A stretch of 64,000 nt of DNA, from NCBI GenBank assembly GCA_009996615.1, contig JAACZU010000006.1:62001-126000 (forward strand). The letters are read 5' to 3'. Below the pieces are notes generated by a model, which worked only from the letters and a program-made list of their open reading frames with translations, did not search any database and had not been told where the DNA came from. The DNA comes from Rhodanobacteraceae bacterium. Its GTDB lineage: Bacteria; Pseudomonadota; Gammaproteobacteria; Xanthomonadales; Rhodanobacteraceae. A program made the translations under genes and the position numbers. Positions 22,131 to 32,040 of this stretch are shown here, piece by piece (within the stretch, counting starts at the first letter, position 1; each line of letters begins with the position of its first letter).

Positions 22131-22277
22131 GGGGCCGGGATTTGGGATTGGGGATGGGGGATTCGCAGAGAGCCGCGTCGTGGATACTGAACGGCGCCTG
22201 CGCCTGCCGGCACGCGCGACTATCGTGACCCGCGCAAGCTGGCGATAATCCCGCGAATCCCGAATTCCGGCTTCGCC

Positions 22278-23333
<1,056 letters not shown>

Positions 23334-23360
<27 letters not shown>

Positions 23361-23408
23361 TCGAATCCCCCGCTGTTTCGATTCCCGATTCCCCATTCTC
23401 CATTCCCG
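23334..23408. repeat. Heptamer element spanning the ruvB stop and ybgC start
   Basis: A degenerate G-rich arm (GCCGGGATTCGGGAAGC, about 23335-23351) lies in the last ruvB codons. A full C-rich arm (23379-23408) lies in the first ybgC codons. There is no non-coding space left between the genes. Confidence 0.75.
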
Positions 23409-23794
23409 TCAGGATCTACTGGGAAGACACCGACGCCGGCGGAGTCGTTTATCATGCGCGCTACCTGCACTTCCTCGAGCGCGCGCGCAGCGAATGGCTG
23501 CGTGCGGCCGGCGTCGGCCAGCAGAAGCTGCGCGAGGAGCTCGGCATCGTCTTCGTGGTGCATCGCATGGAGCTCGACTTCAATGCGCCGGCGCGCCTGG
23601 ACGACCTGCTGGTCGCCACGGTGGAGCCGGTCGAGCGGCGCAGCGCGAGCTTCGTCGTGCATCAGGAACTGCGCCGTGAACCCGAACCCAAACCGCTGGT
23701 CGAAGCGCGCGTGCGCATCGCCTGCATCGATGCGCAGCGATTCCGCCCGCGCCCGATTCCGGATCATCTGTTTGAAGAGATCGTCAGTCGATGA
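23357..23794 (+). CDS. ybgC: Tol-Pal-associated acyl-CoA thioesterase YbgC
   Basis: A 145-aa hotdog-fold thioesterase. The conserved core begins [20 protein letters not shown] with the catalytic Asp, then [11 protein letters not shown], and ends [14 protein letters not shown]. It hydrolyses short-chain acyl-CoA or acyl-ACP and is linked to phospholipid supply for the Tol-Pal system. The N-terminal [17 protein letters not shown] is translated from the repeat; homologues begin close to the VRIYWEDTD strand. It heads the tol operon, coupled to ruvB (ATGA) and to tolQ (4-base overlap at 23791). Confidence 0.93.
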
Positions 23795-24477
23795 ATAACG
23801 AACTCAATATCCTTGCCCTGATCCTCGGAGCCAGCCTGCCGGTGAAGCTCGTGCTGGGCATCCTGGTCGGCTTCTCGATCGCGTCCTGGTTCATCATCTT
23901 CCGCAAGAAGGCGCTGCTCGACCGCGCCAACGCGAGCGCGGACGAGTTCGAGGAGCGCTTCTGGTCCGGCGCGGACCTGGCCGGGCTGTTCAAGGAGATC
24001 ACCAGCGGCGGCGACCGCGTCAGCGGCAGCGGCGCGATCTTCGAGGCGGGCTTCCGCGAGTTCGCGCGCCTGCGCCAGCGCCGCGGCGTCGACTCGCGCG
24101 CGCTGCTGGAAGGCGCGCAGCGCGCGATGCGCGTGGCCTCCACGCGCGAGGTCGACCGCCTCGAGCAGAGCCTGGAATTCCTCGCCAACGTCGGCTCGAT
24201 CAGCCCGTACGTCGGCCTGTTCGGCACCGTGTGGGGCATCATGATCGCGTTCCAGGGCCTGGCCAACGTCAAGGAGGCGACCATCGCGATGGTCGCACCG
24301 GGCATCTCCGAGGCGCTGATCGCGACCGCGATGGGCCTGTTCGCGGCGATCCCGGCGGTGTGGGCATACAACCGCTACTCGACCAAGCTCGAGCGCATCA
24401 GCCTGCGCTACGACACCTTCGTCGAGGAGTTCTCCTCGATCCTCGCGCGCCAGGCGCACCTGGAAGACGCGGCCTGA
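23791..24477 (+). CDS. tolQ: Tol-Pal system proton channel subunit TolQ
   Basis: A 228-aa inner-membrane protein of the ExbB/TolQ/MotA family: a first helix at residues 12-35, a long cytoplasmic domain, and two further helices at about 130-195 (FLANVGSISPYVGLFGTVWG and SEALIATAMGLFAAIPAVWA). With TolR it converts proton flow into movement of TolA during outer-membrane constriction at division. The start [15 protein letters not shown] overlaps the ybgC stop by 4 bases. tolR follows after 37 bases. Confidence 0.97.
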   Translation: MNNELNILALILGASLPVKLVLGILVGFSIASWFIIFRKKALLDRANASADEFEERFWSGADLAGLFKEITSGGDRVSGSGAIFEAGFREFARLRQRRGVDSRALLEGAQRAMRVASTREVDRLEQSLEFLANVGSISPYVGLFGTVWGIMIAFQGLANVKEATIAMVAPGISEALIATAMGLFAAIPAVWAYNRYSTKLERISLRYDTFVEEFSSILARQAHLEDAA

Positions 24478-24514
24478 ACCCCGCGGCACGCCGGAGCGCG
24501 TTGGAGCCGTCACC

Positions 24515-24958
24515 ATGCAAAACCTCGGAAACCGCCGCAAGCGACGCAAGCTGAAGGCCGAGATCAACGTCGTGCCGTACATCGACGTGATGCTCGTGCT
24601 GCTGATCATCTTCATGGTCACCGCGCCGCTGCTCAACCTCGGCGTCGACATCCAGCTGCCGCAGTCGGCGGCGAAGTCGATCCAGAACGACAAGGAGCCG
24701 GTCGTCGTCAGCGTCGACCAGGAGGGCAAGCTGTTCCTCACGCTCGGCACGACCCAGCGCGAGCCGATCGAGGCCGACCTGCTGGTCAGGAAGGTCGCCG
24801 CGTTCGTGCGCGAGAACCCGAACGTTCCGGTGCTGGTCGCCGGCGACCAGCGCGCCGACTACGGCAAGGTCTACCAGGCGATGGTGCTGCTGCAGTCGGC
24901 CGGCGTGCCGAAGGTCGGCCTGATGAGCCAGCCGGTGCAGGCGGAAGGGGCGCGCTAG
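24515..24958 (+). CDS. tolR: Tol-Pal system protein TolR
   Basis: A 147-aa ExbD/TolR protein: cytoplasmic N-terminus rich in Lys/Arg, one helix (NVVPYIDVMLVLLIIFMVTA) with the proton-relay Asp, and a periplasmic domain ending MSQPVQAEGAR. It partners TolQ in the proton channel. The start MQNLGNRRKRRKLKAEI follows tolQ after 37 bases, and tolA begins 4 bases after the stop, so the genes are one transcript. Confidence 0.97.
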   Translation: MQNLGNRRKRRKLKAEINVVPYIDVMLVLLIIFMVTAPLLNLGVDIQLPQSAAKSIQNDKEPVVVSVDQEGKLFLTLGTTQREPIEADLLVRKVAAFVRENPNVPVLVAGDQRADYGKVYQAMVLLQSAGVPKVGLMSQPVQAEGAR

Positions 24959-24962
24959 CCGG

Positions 24963-25904
24963 ATGGAAAGCGCGAAGTCGATCGAAAGCCTCGGCGACAA
25001 GCTGCGCGCGTTCGCGCTGGCGCTGGGCCTGCATCTGGCGTGCATCCTCGCGCTGCTGGTCGGGTTGTGGTGGACGCACGAGAGCAAGCCGGTGGCGATG
25101 CCCGGGCCGGTGATCGAGGCGACCCTGGTCGGCCCGACCGCGGCACCGAAGGCGCGCTCGGGCGCGGCCAAGCCGGCGCCGGCGCAACCGACCCCGCCAC
25201 CACCGCCGCCGCCGAAGCCCGAGCCGCCGAAGCCCGAACCCAAGCCCGCGCCGCAGCCCGAACCGCCCAAGCCGGCCAAGGAGACGCCGAGCGAGGTGCA
25301 GCGGCAGGAGCTGATCGAGCGCGAGAAGGTCGCCGCGCTGGCGCAGCAGAAGGCCGAGCAGGAAAAGCGCGAGCAGGAAGAGAAGGTCCGCCAGCAGCAG
25401 GTGCTGCTGGAGGAAGAGAAGCAGAAGAAGATCAAGGAAGAGGCGCAGAAGCAGCTGGCCGAGATCAGGAAGCAGCGCGAGGCGGCCGAGAAGAAGGCGC
25501 GCCTCGAGCGCGAGCGGCTGGCGCAGCTGGAGGACCGCAACCAGCGCCAGGCCGCCGCGCAGGCGCAGCCGGAGGCCGAGCACGAGGCCGAGCAGGCGCA
25601 GACCGGCGCCGGCGGGCAGGACAACGACCTGGCGGCGCGCTACGCCGCGGCGATCCAGGCCGCAGTGACGCAGAACTGGAACCGGCCCGAGGACGTCTCG
25701 GCCGGCCTGCGCTGCACGCTCAACATCGTGCAGATCCCGGGCGGCGACGTGATCAGCGCGACGGTCGGCTCGCCGTGCAACGCCGATCCGGCCACGCGCA
25801 ACTCGATCGAGCAGGCGGTGATGAAGGCCGCGCCGTTGCCCTACCAGGGCTACGAGAAGGTGTTCCAGCGCAGCATCAAGTTCAATTTCAAGTACGACGG
25901 ATGA
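24963..25904 (+). CDS. tolA: Cell envelope integrity protein TolA
   Basis: A 313-aa protein. One N-terminal membrane helix (about 17-37), a Pro-rich stretch (QPTPPPPPPPKPEPPKPEPK), a long charged helical domain rich in Glu, Gln, Lys and Ala (about 110-215) and a C-terminal TolA III domain with two Cys (RCTLNIVQIPGGDV and SPCNAD) ending in SIKFNFKYDG. It spans the periplasm linking TolQR to Pal and TolB. The helical part is shorter than in E. coli. It is followed by tolB after 10 bases. Confidence 0.95.
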   Translation: MESAKSIESLGDKLRAFALALGLHLACILALLVGLWWTHESKPVAMPGPVIEATLVGPTAAPKARSGAAKPAPAQPTPPPPPPPKPEPPKPEPKPAPQPEPPKPAKETPSEVQRQELIEREKVAALAQQKAEQEKREQEEKVRQQQVLLEEEKQKKIKEEAQKQLAEIRKQREAAEKKARLERERLAQLEDRNQRQAAAQAQPEAEHEAEQAQTGAGGQDNDLAARYAAAIQAAVTQNWNRPEDVSAGLRCTLNIVQIPGGDVISATVGSPCNADPATRNSIEQAVMKAAPLPYQGYEKVFQRSIKFNFKYDG

Positions 25905-25914
25905 GGTGACGCCG

Positions 25915-27234
25915 ATGACGAGGCTCAAGGCAATCATGGGGCGCGTGGTGCTGCTGCTCGCCGGCTGGCTGGCCGGGCAGGGCGCGTTCGCGCAGGGTCT
26001 GAACATCGACATCGTCAACGGCACCGCTTCGGCGCTGCCGATCGCGGTGGTGCCGTTCGGTTTCGAGGGCAGCGCGGTGCCGCCCGAATTCAATGCCGGC
26101 GAGATCGTGCGCTCCGACCTGGCCCGCTCGGGCCAGTTCCGCACGCTGGCCAAGGACAGCATCATCGAGTTCCCCACGCGCGAGGCCGAGGTCAAGTTCG
26201 CGACCTGGCGCCTGCTCAAGCAGGACTACCTCGTGGTCGGCCGCATGATCGACACCGGCAACGGCGGCCTGCGCGTGGAGTGGCAGCTGTTCGACGTCGC
26301 GCGCCAGCAGCGCTTGGCCGACGGCGCGATCAGCGGCCAGCGCACCGGCCTGCGCGACATCGCGCACCAGGTCTCCGACCTGGTCTACGAGAAGATCCTC
26401 GGCGTGCGCGGTGCGTTCTGGACGCGCATCGCCTACATCACCGCGACCGGCGTGGCGCCGAACTACCAGTATTCGCTGATGGTCGCCGACTCGGACGGCT
26501 ACAACCCGCAGGTCGTGGTGCGCTCGCGCGAGGCGCTGCTGTCGCCGGCGTGGTCGCCGGACGGCCGCCGCATCGCCTACGTCTCGTTCGAGAGCGGCAA
26601 CTCGGCCGTCTATATCCAGGACCTGGGCACCGGCGCGCGCCAGGTCGTGTCCAACAGCCGCGGCATCAACAGCGCGCCGTCGTTCTCGCCGGACGGCAAC
26701 CGCCTCGCGCTGAGCCTGTCCAAGGGCGGCAATCCGGACATCTACATCCTCGACCTCGGCAGCCGCCAGCTGACCCAGATCACCCGCCACTTCGCGATCG
26801 ACACCGAGCCGGAGTGGGCGCCGGACGGCCAGAGCCTCTACTTCACCTCCGACCGCTCGGGCAAGCCGCAGATCTACCAGGTCTCGCCCAGCGGCGGCGA
26901 GGCCACCCGCGTCACGTTCGAAGGCCAGTACAACGCCAGCCCCAGCGTGGTCGACGCCAAGAGCATCAAGCTCGCCATGGTGCAGGGCAACGGAAACGTG
27001 TATCGTATTGCAGTCCTCGACCGGTCGACCAACCAGAGCACGCTGGTGTCGCCGGGCAGCCAAGATGAAGCCCCGAGTTTCGCTCCCAACGGAAGCATGC
27101 TGCTGTATGCCGCCAGTGAAGGTTCACGCGGTGTGCTGTATGCGGCATCGGCCGACGGGCGGGTTCGCCAGCGTCTGGGGCTCGCCGAGGGTGATGTGCG
27201 CGAGCCCGCATGGGGCCCGTACCGCCAGCGTTGA
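25915..27234 (+). CDS. tolB: Tol-Pal system beta-propeller protein TolB
   Basis: A 439-aa periplasmic protein. Signal peptide to about residue 27 (LLLAGWLAGQGAFAQ), an N-terminal alpha/beta domain (30-165) and a six-bladed WD40-like propeller with repeats of the SPAWSPDGRRIAYVSFESG, APSFSPDGNRLALSLSKGG and EPEWAPDGQSLYFTSDRSG type. It binds Pal and TolA. I prefer the ATG at 25915 because GAGGTG lies 6 bases upstream; a GTG at 25906 is the alternative. pal follows after 92 bases. Confidence 0.96.
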   Translation: MTRLKAIMGRVVLLLAGWLAGQGAFAQGLNIDIVNGTASALPIAVVPFGFEGSAVPPEFNAGEIVRSDLARSGQFRTLAKDSIIEFPTREAEVKFATWRLLKQDYLVVGRMIDTGNGGLRVEWQLFDVARQQRLADGAISGQRTGLRDIAHQVSDLVYEKILGVRGAFWTRIAYITATGVAPNYQYSLMVADSDGYNPQVVVRSREALLSPAWSPDGRRIAYVSFESGNSAVYIQDLGTGARQVVSNSRGINSAPSFSPDGNRLALSLSKGGNPDIYILDLGSRQLTQITRHFAIDTEPEWAPDGQSLYFTSDRSGKPQIYQVSPSGGEATRVTFEGQYNASPSVVDAKSIKLAMVQGNGNVYRIAVLDRSTNQSTLVSPGSQDEAPSFAPNGSMLLYAASEGSRGVLYAASADGRVRQRLGLAEGDVREPAWGPYRQR

Positions 27235-27326
27235 CGTGTGCTAGCCGCGCAGCGGGAAGGCTCCGGAAGTGCCTGATTTGTAGCGTTTCGCTGTTTCTAA
27301 AAAAACTGCCCAGTTTGAGGAAAGCC

Positions 27327-27839
27327 ATGAATAACATCGTTCGTATCGGGTTCTCGGTCCTGCTCGTCGCCGGCGTCTCGGCCTGCGCGAAGAAGGCGGT
27401 CAAGCCGACGGAAGCGCCGGTCGCCCCGGTGGAGACCACCACCGCGCCGGCGCAGCCGACCGGTCGTTACACCACCGACAGCCTGGACACCGACTCCTGC
27501 CTGCGCCAGCGCGTGCTGTACTTCGATCTGGACAAGACCGAGATCAAGCCGGAGTTCCAGGCGCAGATCGCCTGCCACGCCGAGTACCTGCGCCAGTTCC
27601 CGGGTGCGCGCGTGACGCTGGAAGGCAACGCCGACGAGCGCGGTTCGCGCGAGTACAACCTCGGCCTCGGCGAGCGCCGCGGCAACGCCGTGCAGGGCGC
27701 GCTGAGCGCGGCCGGTGCGTCGTCGGCGCAGCTCAACGTCGTCAGCTACGGCGAAGAGCGCCCGGTCTGCCGCGAGCACAATGAAGCGTGCTGGCAGAAG
27801 AACCGCCGCGTCGAGATCGTCTACACGGCGAAGCAGTAA
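27327..27839 (+). CDS. pal: Peptidoglycan-associated lipoprotein Pal
   Basis: A 170-aa outer-membrane lipoprotein: signal peptide with lipobox LLVAGVSAC (lipidated Cys near residue 19), a short Pro/Ala/Thr linker, and an OmpA-like domain with YFDLDKTEIKPEFQAQIACH, LEGNADERGSREYNLGLGER and NRRVEIVY at the C-terminus. It anchors the outer membrane to peptidoglycan. The start follows GAGGAAAG at a good distance; upstream in-frame codons are not part of it. cpoB begins 2 bases after its stop. Confidence 0.97.
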   Translation: MNNIVRIGFSVLLVAGVSACAKKAVKPTEAPVAPVETTTAPAQPTGRYTTDSLDTDSCLRQRVLYFDLDKTEIKPEFQAQIACHAEYLRQFPGARVTLEGNADERGSREYNLGLGERRGNAVQGALSAAGASSAQLNVVSYGEERPVCREHNEACWQKNRRVEIVYTAKQ

Positions 27840-27841
27840 CG

Positions 27842-28693
27842 ATGGCGCGACTCCTGTCGCATGCGATCGCAGCGGTGGCCCTCGTGGCCACCGCTTTCGC
27901 GTGGGCGCCGCCGGCGCACGCGCAGCGCCTGTCGCTGGCCGAGCGCGTCGACCGCCTCGAACAGCAGGCCACGCAGGGCGGCGGCGCGGTGGACCTGGTC
28001 AACCAGCTCCAGGCGCTGCAGTCGCAGGTGCAGTCGCTGCAGGGCCAGGTCGAGGAATTGCGCCACGCGCTCGACCAGGCGCAGCAGCGCAGCAAGGACC
28101 AGTACATCGACCTCGATTCGCGTCTGAACCGCATCGAGGGCGGCGCCGCACCGGCCGCCGGCGCGCCGCGCGCCGAGGCGCCGGCGCAGCCGCCGGACAT
28201 CGAACTCGGCGGCCCGTCCGCCACCCCGCCGCGCACCGCCGATACCGGCACCGAGCGCACGCCGACGCCGGCCGAGACCGGCACGGCCGCGCCGGCCGCC
28301 GCTGGCGATGCCGCCACGGTCTACAACGAGGCGTTCGCGGCGCTCAAGGACGGTCGCTACGCCGAATCGGCGCGCCGCTTCCAGGGCTTCATCGACCGCT
28401 ATCCGGGGCATGACCTGACTCCGAACGCGTACTACTGGCTCGGCGAGTCGTACTACGTGACGCAGAACTACGAAGTCGCCGAGCAGGCGTTCCGCACGCT
28501 GCTGCAGCGCTTCCCGAGCAGCCAGAAGGCGCCCGACGCGCTGCTCAAGATCGGCTACAGCCAGTACGAGCTCAAGCAGTGGGACCAGGCCGAGGCGACC
28601 TTGAACCAGGTCGTGCAGACCTATCCGGACACGACCTACGCGCGCCTCGCCCAAGGCCGCCTGCGCGCGCTGAAGATGGACACGCGGCGCTGA
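27842..28693 (+). CDS. cpoB: Cell division coordinator CpoB (YbgF)
   Basis: A 283-aa periplasmic protein. Signal peptide (cleavage after APPAHA), an N-terminal trimerising coiled coil (about residues 35-100, QALQSQVQSLQGQVEELRHA), a disordered Ala/Pro/Thr region (105-160), and C-terminal TPR repeats (VYNEAFAALKDGRYAESARR, PNAYYWLGESYYVTQNYEVA). CpoB couples peptidoglycan synthesis to Tol-Pal during constriction. It is the last tol gene; queE begins 16 bases later, so it may be co-transcribed with the queuosine genes. Confidence 0.95.
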   Translation: MARLLSHAIAAVALVATAFAWAPPAHAQRLSLAERVDRLEQQATQGGGAVDLVNQLQALQSQVQSLQGQVEELRHALDQAQQRSKDQYIDLDSRLNRIEGGAAPAAGAPRAEAPAQPPDIELGGPSATPPRTADTGTERTPTPAETGTAAPAAAGDAATVYNEAFAALKDGRYAESARRFQGFIDRYPGHDLTPNAYYWLGESYYVTQNYEVAEQAFRTLLQRFPSSQKAPDALLKIGYSQYELKQWDQAEATLNQVVQTYPDTTYARLAQGRLRALKMDTRR

Positions 28694-28709
28694 GCGCCGC
28701 TGCACCGCG

Positions 28710-29417
28710 ATGAGTGTGACCCCCGCCCGCAGCACCGCGGCCGATGCCGCCGAGGCGGCCGCGCACGCGCAGCCCGAACCGCGTCTGCGCATCAGCGAGA
28801 TCTTCCATTCCGTGCAGGGCGAAGCCGACGCGGTCGGCTGGCCGACCGTGTTCGTGCGCCTGACCGGCTGCCCGCTGCGCTGCACCTGGTGCGACACCGA
28901 ATACGCGTTCCACGGCGGCCAGTGGCGCAGCCTCGACGAGGTGCTCGCCGAGGTCGTGCAGTACGGCGCGCGCCACGTCTGCGTCACCGGCGGCGAACCG
29001 CTCGCGCAGAAGCGCTGCGTGGACCTGCTCGCGCGCCTGTGCGACGCCGGCTACGAGGTGTCGCTGGAAACCTCCGGCGCGCTCGACGTCGGCGCGGTCG
29101 ACGCGCGCGTGCGCAAGGTGCTCGACCTCAAGGCGCCCGGCTCCGGCGAGGTCGCGCGCAACCTGTGGTCGAACCTCGGCCATCTGCAGCCGCACGACCA
29201 GGTCAAGGTCGTGATCGCCGACCGCACCGACTACGACTGGGCCGTGGCGCAGCTGCGCGAGCACGCGCTGGCGACGCGCTGCCAGGTCCTGTTCTCGCCG
29301 GTGTACGGCCGCCTCGCCCCGCGTCAGCTGGCCGAGTGGATCCTCGCCGACCGTCTGCCGGTGCGCCTGCAGCTGCAACTGCACAAGCTGCTGTGGGGCG
29401 AGGAGCCCGGGCACTAG
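28710..29417 (+). CDS. queE: 7-carboxy-7-deazaguanine synthase
   Basis: The radical SAM enzyme of the queuosine (preQ0) pathway. 235 aa: [20 protein letters not shown], then the cluster motif [14 protein letters not shown] (CxxxCxxC with the three cluster Cys), and VCVTGGEPL for SAM binding. The C-terminal half has [21 protein letters not shown] and [16 protein letters not shown]. The start [15 protein letters not shown] carries a 25-residue Ala-rich lead before the fold. It follows cpoB closely. A REP palindrome separates it from queC. Confidence 0.95.
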   Translation: MSVTPARSTAADAAEAAAHAQPEPRLRISEIFHSVQGEADAVGWPTVFVRLTGCPLRCTWCDTEYAFHGGQWRSLDEVLAEVVQYGARHVCVTGGEPLAQKRCVDLLARLCDAGYEVSLETSGALDVGAVDARVRKVLDLKAPGSGEVARNLWSNLGHLQPHDQVKVVIADRTDYDWAVAQLREHALATRCQVLFSPVYGRLAPRQLAEWILADRLPVRLQLQLHKLLWGEEPGH

Positions 29418-29451
29418 AATTACCGTCATCCCTGCGCACGCGCGGCTTTCG

Positions 29452-29526
29452 CAGGAGCGCACCCTGTGCGCGACCGGATGAGCGCCACCGCACGTCGCCG
29501 CAGGTCGCCCATGGGGTGGGCTCCTG
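29452..29526. repeat. REP-like palindrome, GTAGGAGCG family (copy 2)
   Basis: Arms at 29452-29475 (CAGGAGCGCACCCTGTGCGC and on) and 29503-29526 (ending GGTGGGCTCCTG), inverted, between queE and queC. The arms are diverged variants of the same family as 42583. Confidence 0.8.
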
Positions 29527-29584
29527 CAAATGCCGCACAGGTTCCTGGCGCAACGAATCCCACTGGCCGCCCGTCCACGCACGC

Positions 29585-30268
29585 ATGCCCACTTCCGCCC
29601 TCCCGCCACGCGCCGTCGTCCTCGTCTCCGGCGGCATGGACTCTGCCGTCACGCTCGCGATCGCGCGCGACCGCGGCTTCGCCTGCCATGCGCTGAGCGT
29701 CGACTACGGCCAGCGCCACCTGTCCGAACTGGCCGCCGCCGAGCGCGTCTGCACGCTGCTCGGCGCGGTCGAGCACAAGACCGTGCACGTCGACCTGCGC
29801 AGCATCGGCGGCTCGGCGCTGACCGCCGACATCGACGTGCCCGAGCAGGGCGGCGCCGGCATCCCGGTCACCTACGTGCCGGCGCGCAACACGATCATGC
29901 TGTCGGTCGCGCTCGGCTGGGCCGAGGTGCTCGGCGCGCAGGACATCTTCTGCGGCGTCAACGCGGTCGACTACTCCGGCTACCCGGACTGCCGCCCCGC
30001 GTTCATCGAGGCGTTCGAGCGCCTGGCCAACCTCGCCACCAAGGCCGGCGTCGAAGGCCATGCGCTGCGCGTGCACGCGCCGCTGATGACGCTCTCCAAG
30101 GCCGACATCGCGCGCGAAGGCATGCGCCTCGGCGTCGACTTCGCCGCGACCGTGTCGTGCTACCAGGCCGACGCCGACGGCCGCGCCTGCGGCCACTGCG
30201 ACGCCTGCCGCCTGCGCGCCGACGGCTTCGCCGCCGCCGGCCTCGCCGACCCGACGCGCTACCGCTGA
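29585..30268 (+). CDS. queC: 7-cyano-7-deazaguanine synthase
   Basis: ATP-dependent formation of preQ0. The 227-aa protein has the PP-loop [20 protein letters not shown] near the start, [35 protein letters not shown], and the C-terminal zinc site CxxCxxC ([20 protein letters not shown]). The start ATG is at 29585; the upstream part of the frame is antisense or REP sequence. With queE it forms part of the queuosine pathway; queD and queF are not in the window. Confidence 0.96.
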   Translation: MPTSALPPRAVVLVSGGMDSAVTLAIARDRGFACHALSVDYGQRHLSELAAAERVCTLLGAVEHKTVHVDLRSIGGSALTADIDVPEQGGAGIPVTYVPARNTIMLSVALGWAEVLGAQDIFCGVNAVDYSGYPDCRPAFIEAFERLANLATKAGVEGHALRVHAPLMTLSKADIAREGMRLGVDFAATVSCYQADADGRACGHCDACRLRADGFAAAGLADPTRYR

Positions 30269-30392
30269 GGCGCTCGGGCAGGTAGAATGCGCGCCCCCTT
30301 CGCGTGCCGAGAACTCGTCCCGAGCATCGCCGCAGCGTTTCCCTCACCCCTTGCCCTTGGCCGCAAGCGGAGAAAAAAAAGGGGAAGTGATG

Positions 30393-30417
30393 ATCGCGCA
30401 GCGCGCGATGGTTTTTT
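30393..30417 (+). terminator. Rho-independent terminator after queC
   Basis: Stem ATCGCGC / GCGCGAT with a 3-base loop, then G and a run of six T (30412-30417), between queC and tRNA-Lys. Confidence 0.85.
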
Positions 30418-30427
30418 GATTGAAGCG

Positions 30428-30502
30428 GGGCCGTTAGCTCAGCGGTAGAGCAGTGGACTTTTAATCCATTGGTCGATGGTTCGATCCCATCACGGCCCAC
30501 CA
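30428..30502 (+). tRNA. tRNA-Lys (UUU), CCA encoded
   Basis: Acceptor stem GGGCCGT / ACGGCCC, D-arm TTAGCTCAGCGGTAGAGC, anticodon stem GTGGA/TCCAT around loop CTTTTAA (anticodon TTT, Lys), T-loop GGTTCGATCCC, discriminator A and a genomic CCA at 30500-30502. The first acceptor pair is G-C. It stands alone between queC and the HAD gene. I found no intact integrase gene or obvious att duplication downstream, although tRNA-Lys is a common integration target. Confidence 0.97.
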
Positions 30503-30727
30503 TTCAAATCAGCCACTTGCGCGCAGGGCCCGGTCATCGACCAAGCGGCGCGGTACAACAGCGGTACATCTCGTCGCGAATCCTCGCACTCGCCGCGCTG
30601 CATGAATCCCTCGAACCTGCCTGCTCGGCTCGCGGCGCGTGCCGGGCGACGCCGCCTGCGATGACGCTGCCGCCGCGGACGCAAGCCCGCTACCATGCCT
30701 GCGGGCCGGTGGACGAAGGGAGCGTGC

Positions 30728-31399
30728 ATGCAGGGCGCAATTCGTGCGGTGGCGTTCGATCTGTTCGGCACCCTGGTCGAGCTGGCCGAGCCGCGCAATC
30801 CGTATGGCCGCGTGCTCGCGGCGCTCGGCCTCGCTGCGGCGGAGCGCGCGCAGGCGCGCCGCCGCCTGATGTCGGAGCCGATCGGCCTGGCCGGCGTCGC
30901 GCCGGCCCTGGGGCTGGAGCTCGAACCGCACGTGCTGGCCGAGGCCGAGCAGGACCTGTACCGCGAGCTGGCGAGCGTGCGCCTGTTTCCGGAGGTGGCG
31001 GACGTACTGCGGCGTTTGCGTGCGGAAGGCTTCCGCATCGCGCTGGCCTCCAATCTCGCGTTGCCGTATGCGGTGCCGGTGCGCCTGCTGCTGCCGTTCG
31101 AGCTCGATGCGCAGGCGTGGTCGTTCGAGCTCGGCGCGATCAAGCCCGACGCCGCGTTCTACGCGCAGCTGTGCCGCCGCCTCGGCTGCGCCCCGGCGGA
31201 CGTGCTGATGGTCGGCGACACGTTCGCGAACGACGTCGAAGGCGCGCGCGCGGCAGGCTTGCAGGCGCTGCATCTGGATCGTTCCGGCGTCGCTGGAAGC
31301 GGTGCGATACACAGCCTTGCCGACCTGAGTGCGCGGATCGCGGCCGTCGCGCGTCCTGGCGGCGCGGCGCAGAAAGCGACGCTGCCCGCAAGCGAGTGA
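30728..31399 (+). CDS. HAD-superfamily hydrolase
   Basis: A 223-aa haloacid dehalogenase-type phosphatase: motif I AVAFDLFGTLVEL (nucleophile Asp near residue 10), motif II LASNLALP, motif III GAIKPDAAFY (Lys) and motif IV VGDTFANDVEGARAAGL. The insertion of a helical cap between motifs I and II marks a subclass I HAD. The substrate is not evident. The ATG at 30728 has GAAGGGAG upstream; a longer start at 30695 is possible. The gap after tRNA-Lys (30503-30727) holds no recognisable gene. Confidence 0.85.
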   Translation: MQGAIRAVAFDLFGTLVELAEPRNPYGRVLAALGLAAAERAQARRRLMSEPIGLAGVAPALGLELEPHVLAEAEQDLYRELASVRLFPEVADVLRRLRAEGFRIALASNLALPYAVPVRLLLPFELDAQAWSFELGAIKPDAAFYAQLCRRLGCAPADVLMVGDTFANDVEGARAAGLQALHLDRSGVAGSGAIHSLADLSARIAAVARPGGAAQKATLPASE

Positions 31400-31450
31400 C
31401 TGCGCCGCGGCCCGTGTCGATCGGCAACCGCACTTCCGCCGCGATGCCCG

Positions 31451-31963
31451 TCAGGGACGCTGTCCCGACTCGAGCCCGATCAGCTGGCGCTGCAATTCCT
31501 TCAGCTCCTTCCAGCGGTTCTCGGCCGCCAGCGCGGCCTGCTGCGGCCACGTCGACGGATCGGCGAGGCGGAAGTTCGGACCGCCGCGCTCGAGCAGATC
31601 GAGCAGATCGTCCGGGTGCAGGCGCGCGACCTGCGCGAAGCCATCGATGCCGTTCGCGCGCAACAGGTCGTGGATGCGCGGGCCGATGCCCTCGATGACG
31701 GTGAGGTCGTCCGCGTGCTTCATGTTGAAGCCGGCCGCGCGCGCCGCGCCGACGTCGATCAGGCGTGCCGACGCGATGACGGCACCCGCTTCCGTCGCGG
31801 CCTCGGCGTCTGCGGCGGCCGGATGCGGCTGCGGCGTCGCCGGCTCGACCGGGATCGACGCTGGCGCCCTGGCGCGCCGCGGGCGTGCCAGCAGCCAGCC
31901 GAGCATGGCGCCGGCCAGCAGGCCCAGCACGAACCACAGCACGCGTTCGCCGATCGGATTCAT
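31451..31963 (-). CDS. Membrane-anchored helix-hairpin-helix protein
   Basis: A 170-aa protein with one N-terminal membrane helix (ERVLWFVLGLLAGAMLGWLL), a Pro/Ala linker, and a C-terminal HhH-type domain with DLTVIEGIGPRIHDLLRANG IDGFAQVARL, similar to the 5'-nuclease-type HhH or DUF4332 fold. The C-terminal 40 residues form a helix with WKELKELQRQLIGLES. Small anchored HhH proteins of this kind are found widely, but their function is unknown. It is transcribed toward the HAD gene and is divergent from tsaB, with 77 bases between start codons. Confidence 0.75.
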   Translation of the reverse strand: MNPIGERVLWFVLGLLAGAMLGWLLARPRRARAPASIPVEPATPQPHPAAADAEAATEAGAVIASARLIDVGAARAAGFNMKHADDLTVIEGIGPRIHDLLRANGIDGFAQVARLHPDDLLDLLERGGPNFRLADPSTWPQQAALAAENRWKELKELQRQLIGLESGQRP

Positions 31964-32040
31964 CGCGCATCCTCGTCGATCCGGTGGCCTACAGCCTAGC
32001 ACCACCGCGGCCGGCGCCCCGCTCCGGCTAGAATCGGCCG

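Noticed and set aside
30500..30727. Possible integrase remnant or att site behind tRNA-Lys
   Set aside because: No recognisable recombinase motif, no duplicated tRNA 3' end and no foreign genes nearby; only the general habit of tRNA genes as targets pointed to it.
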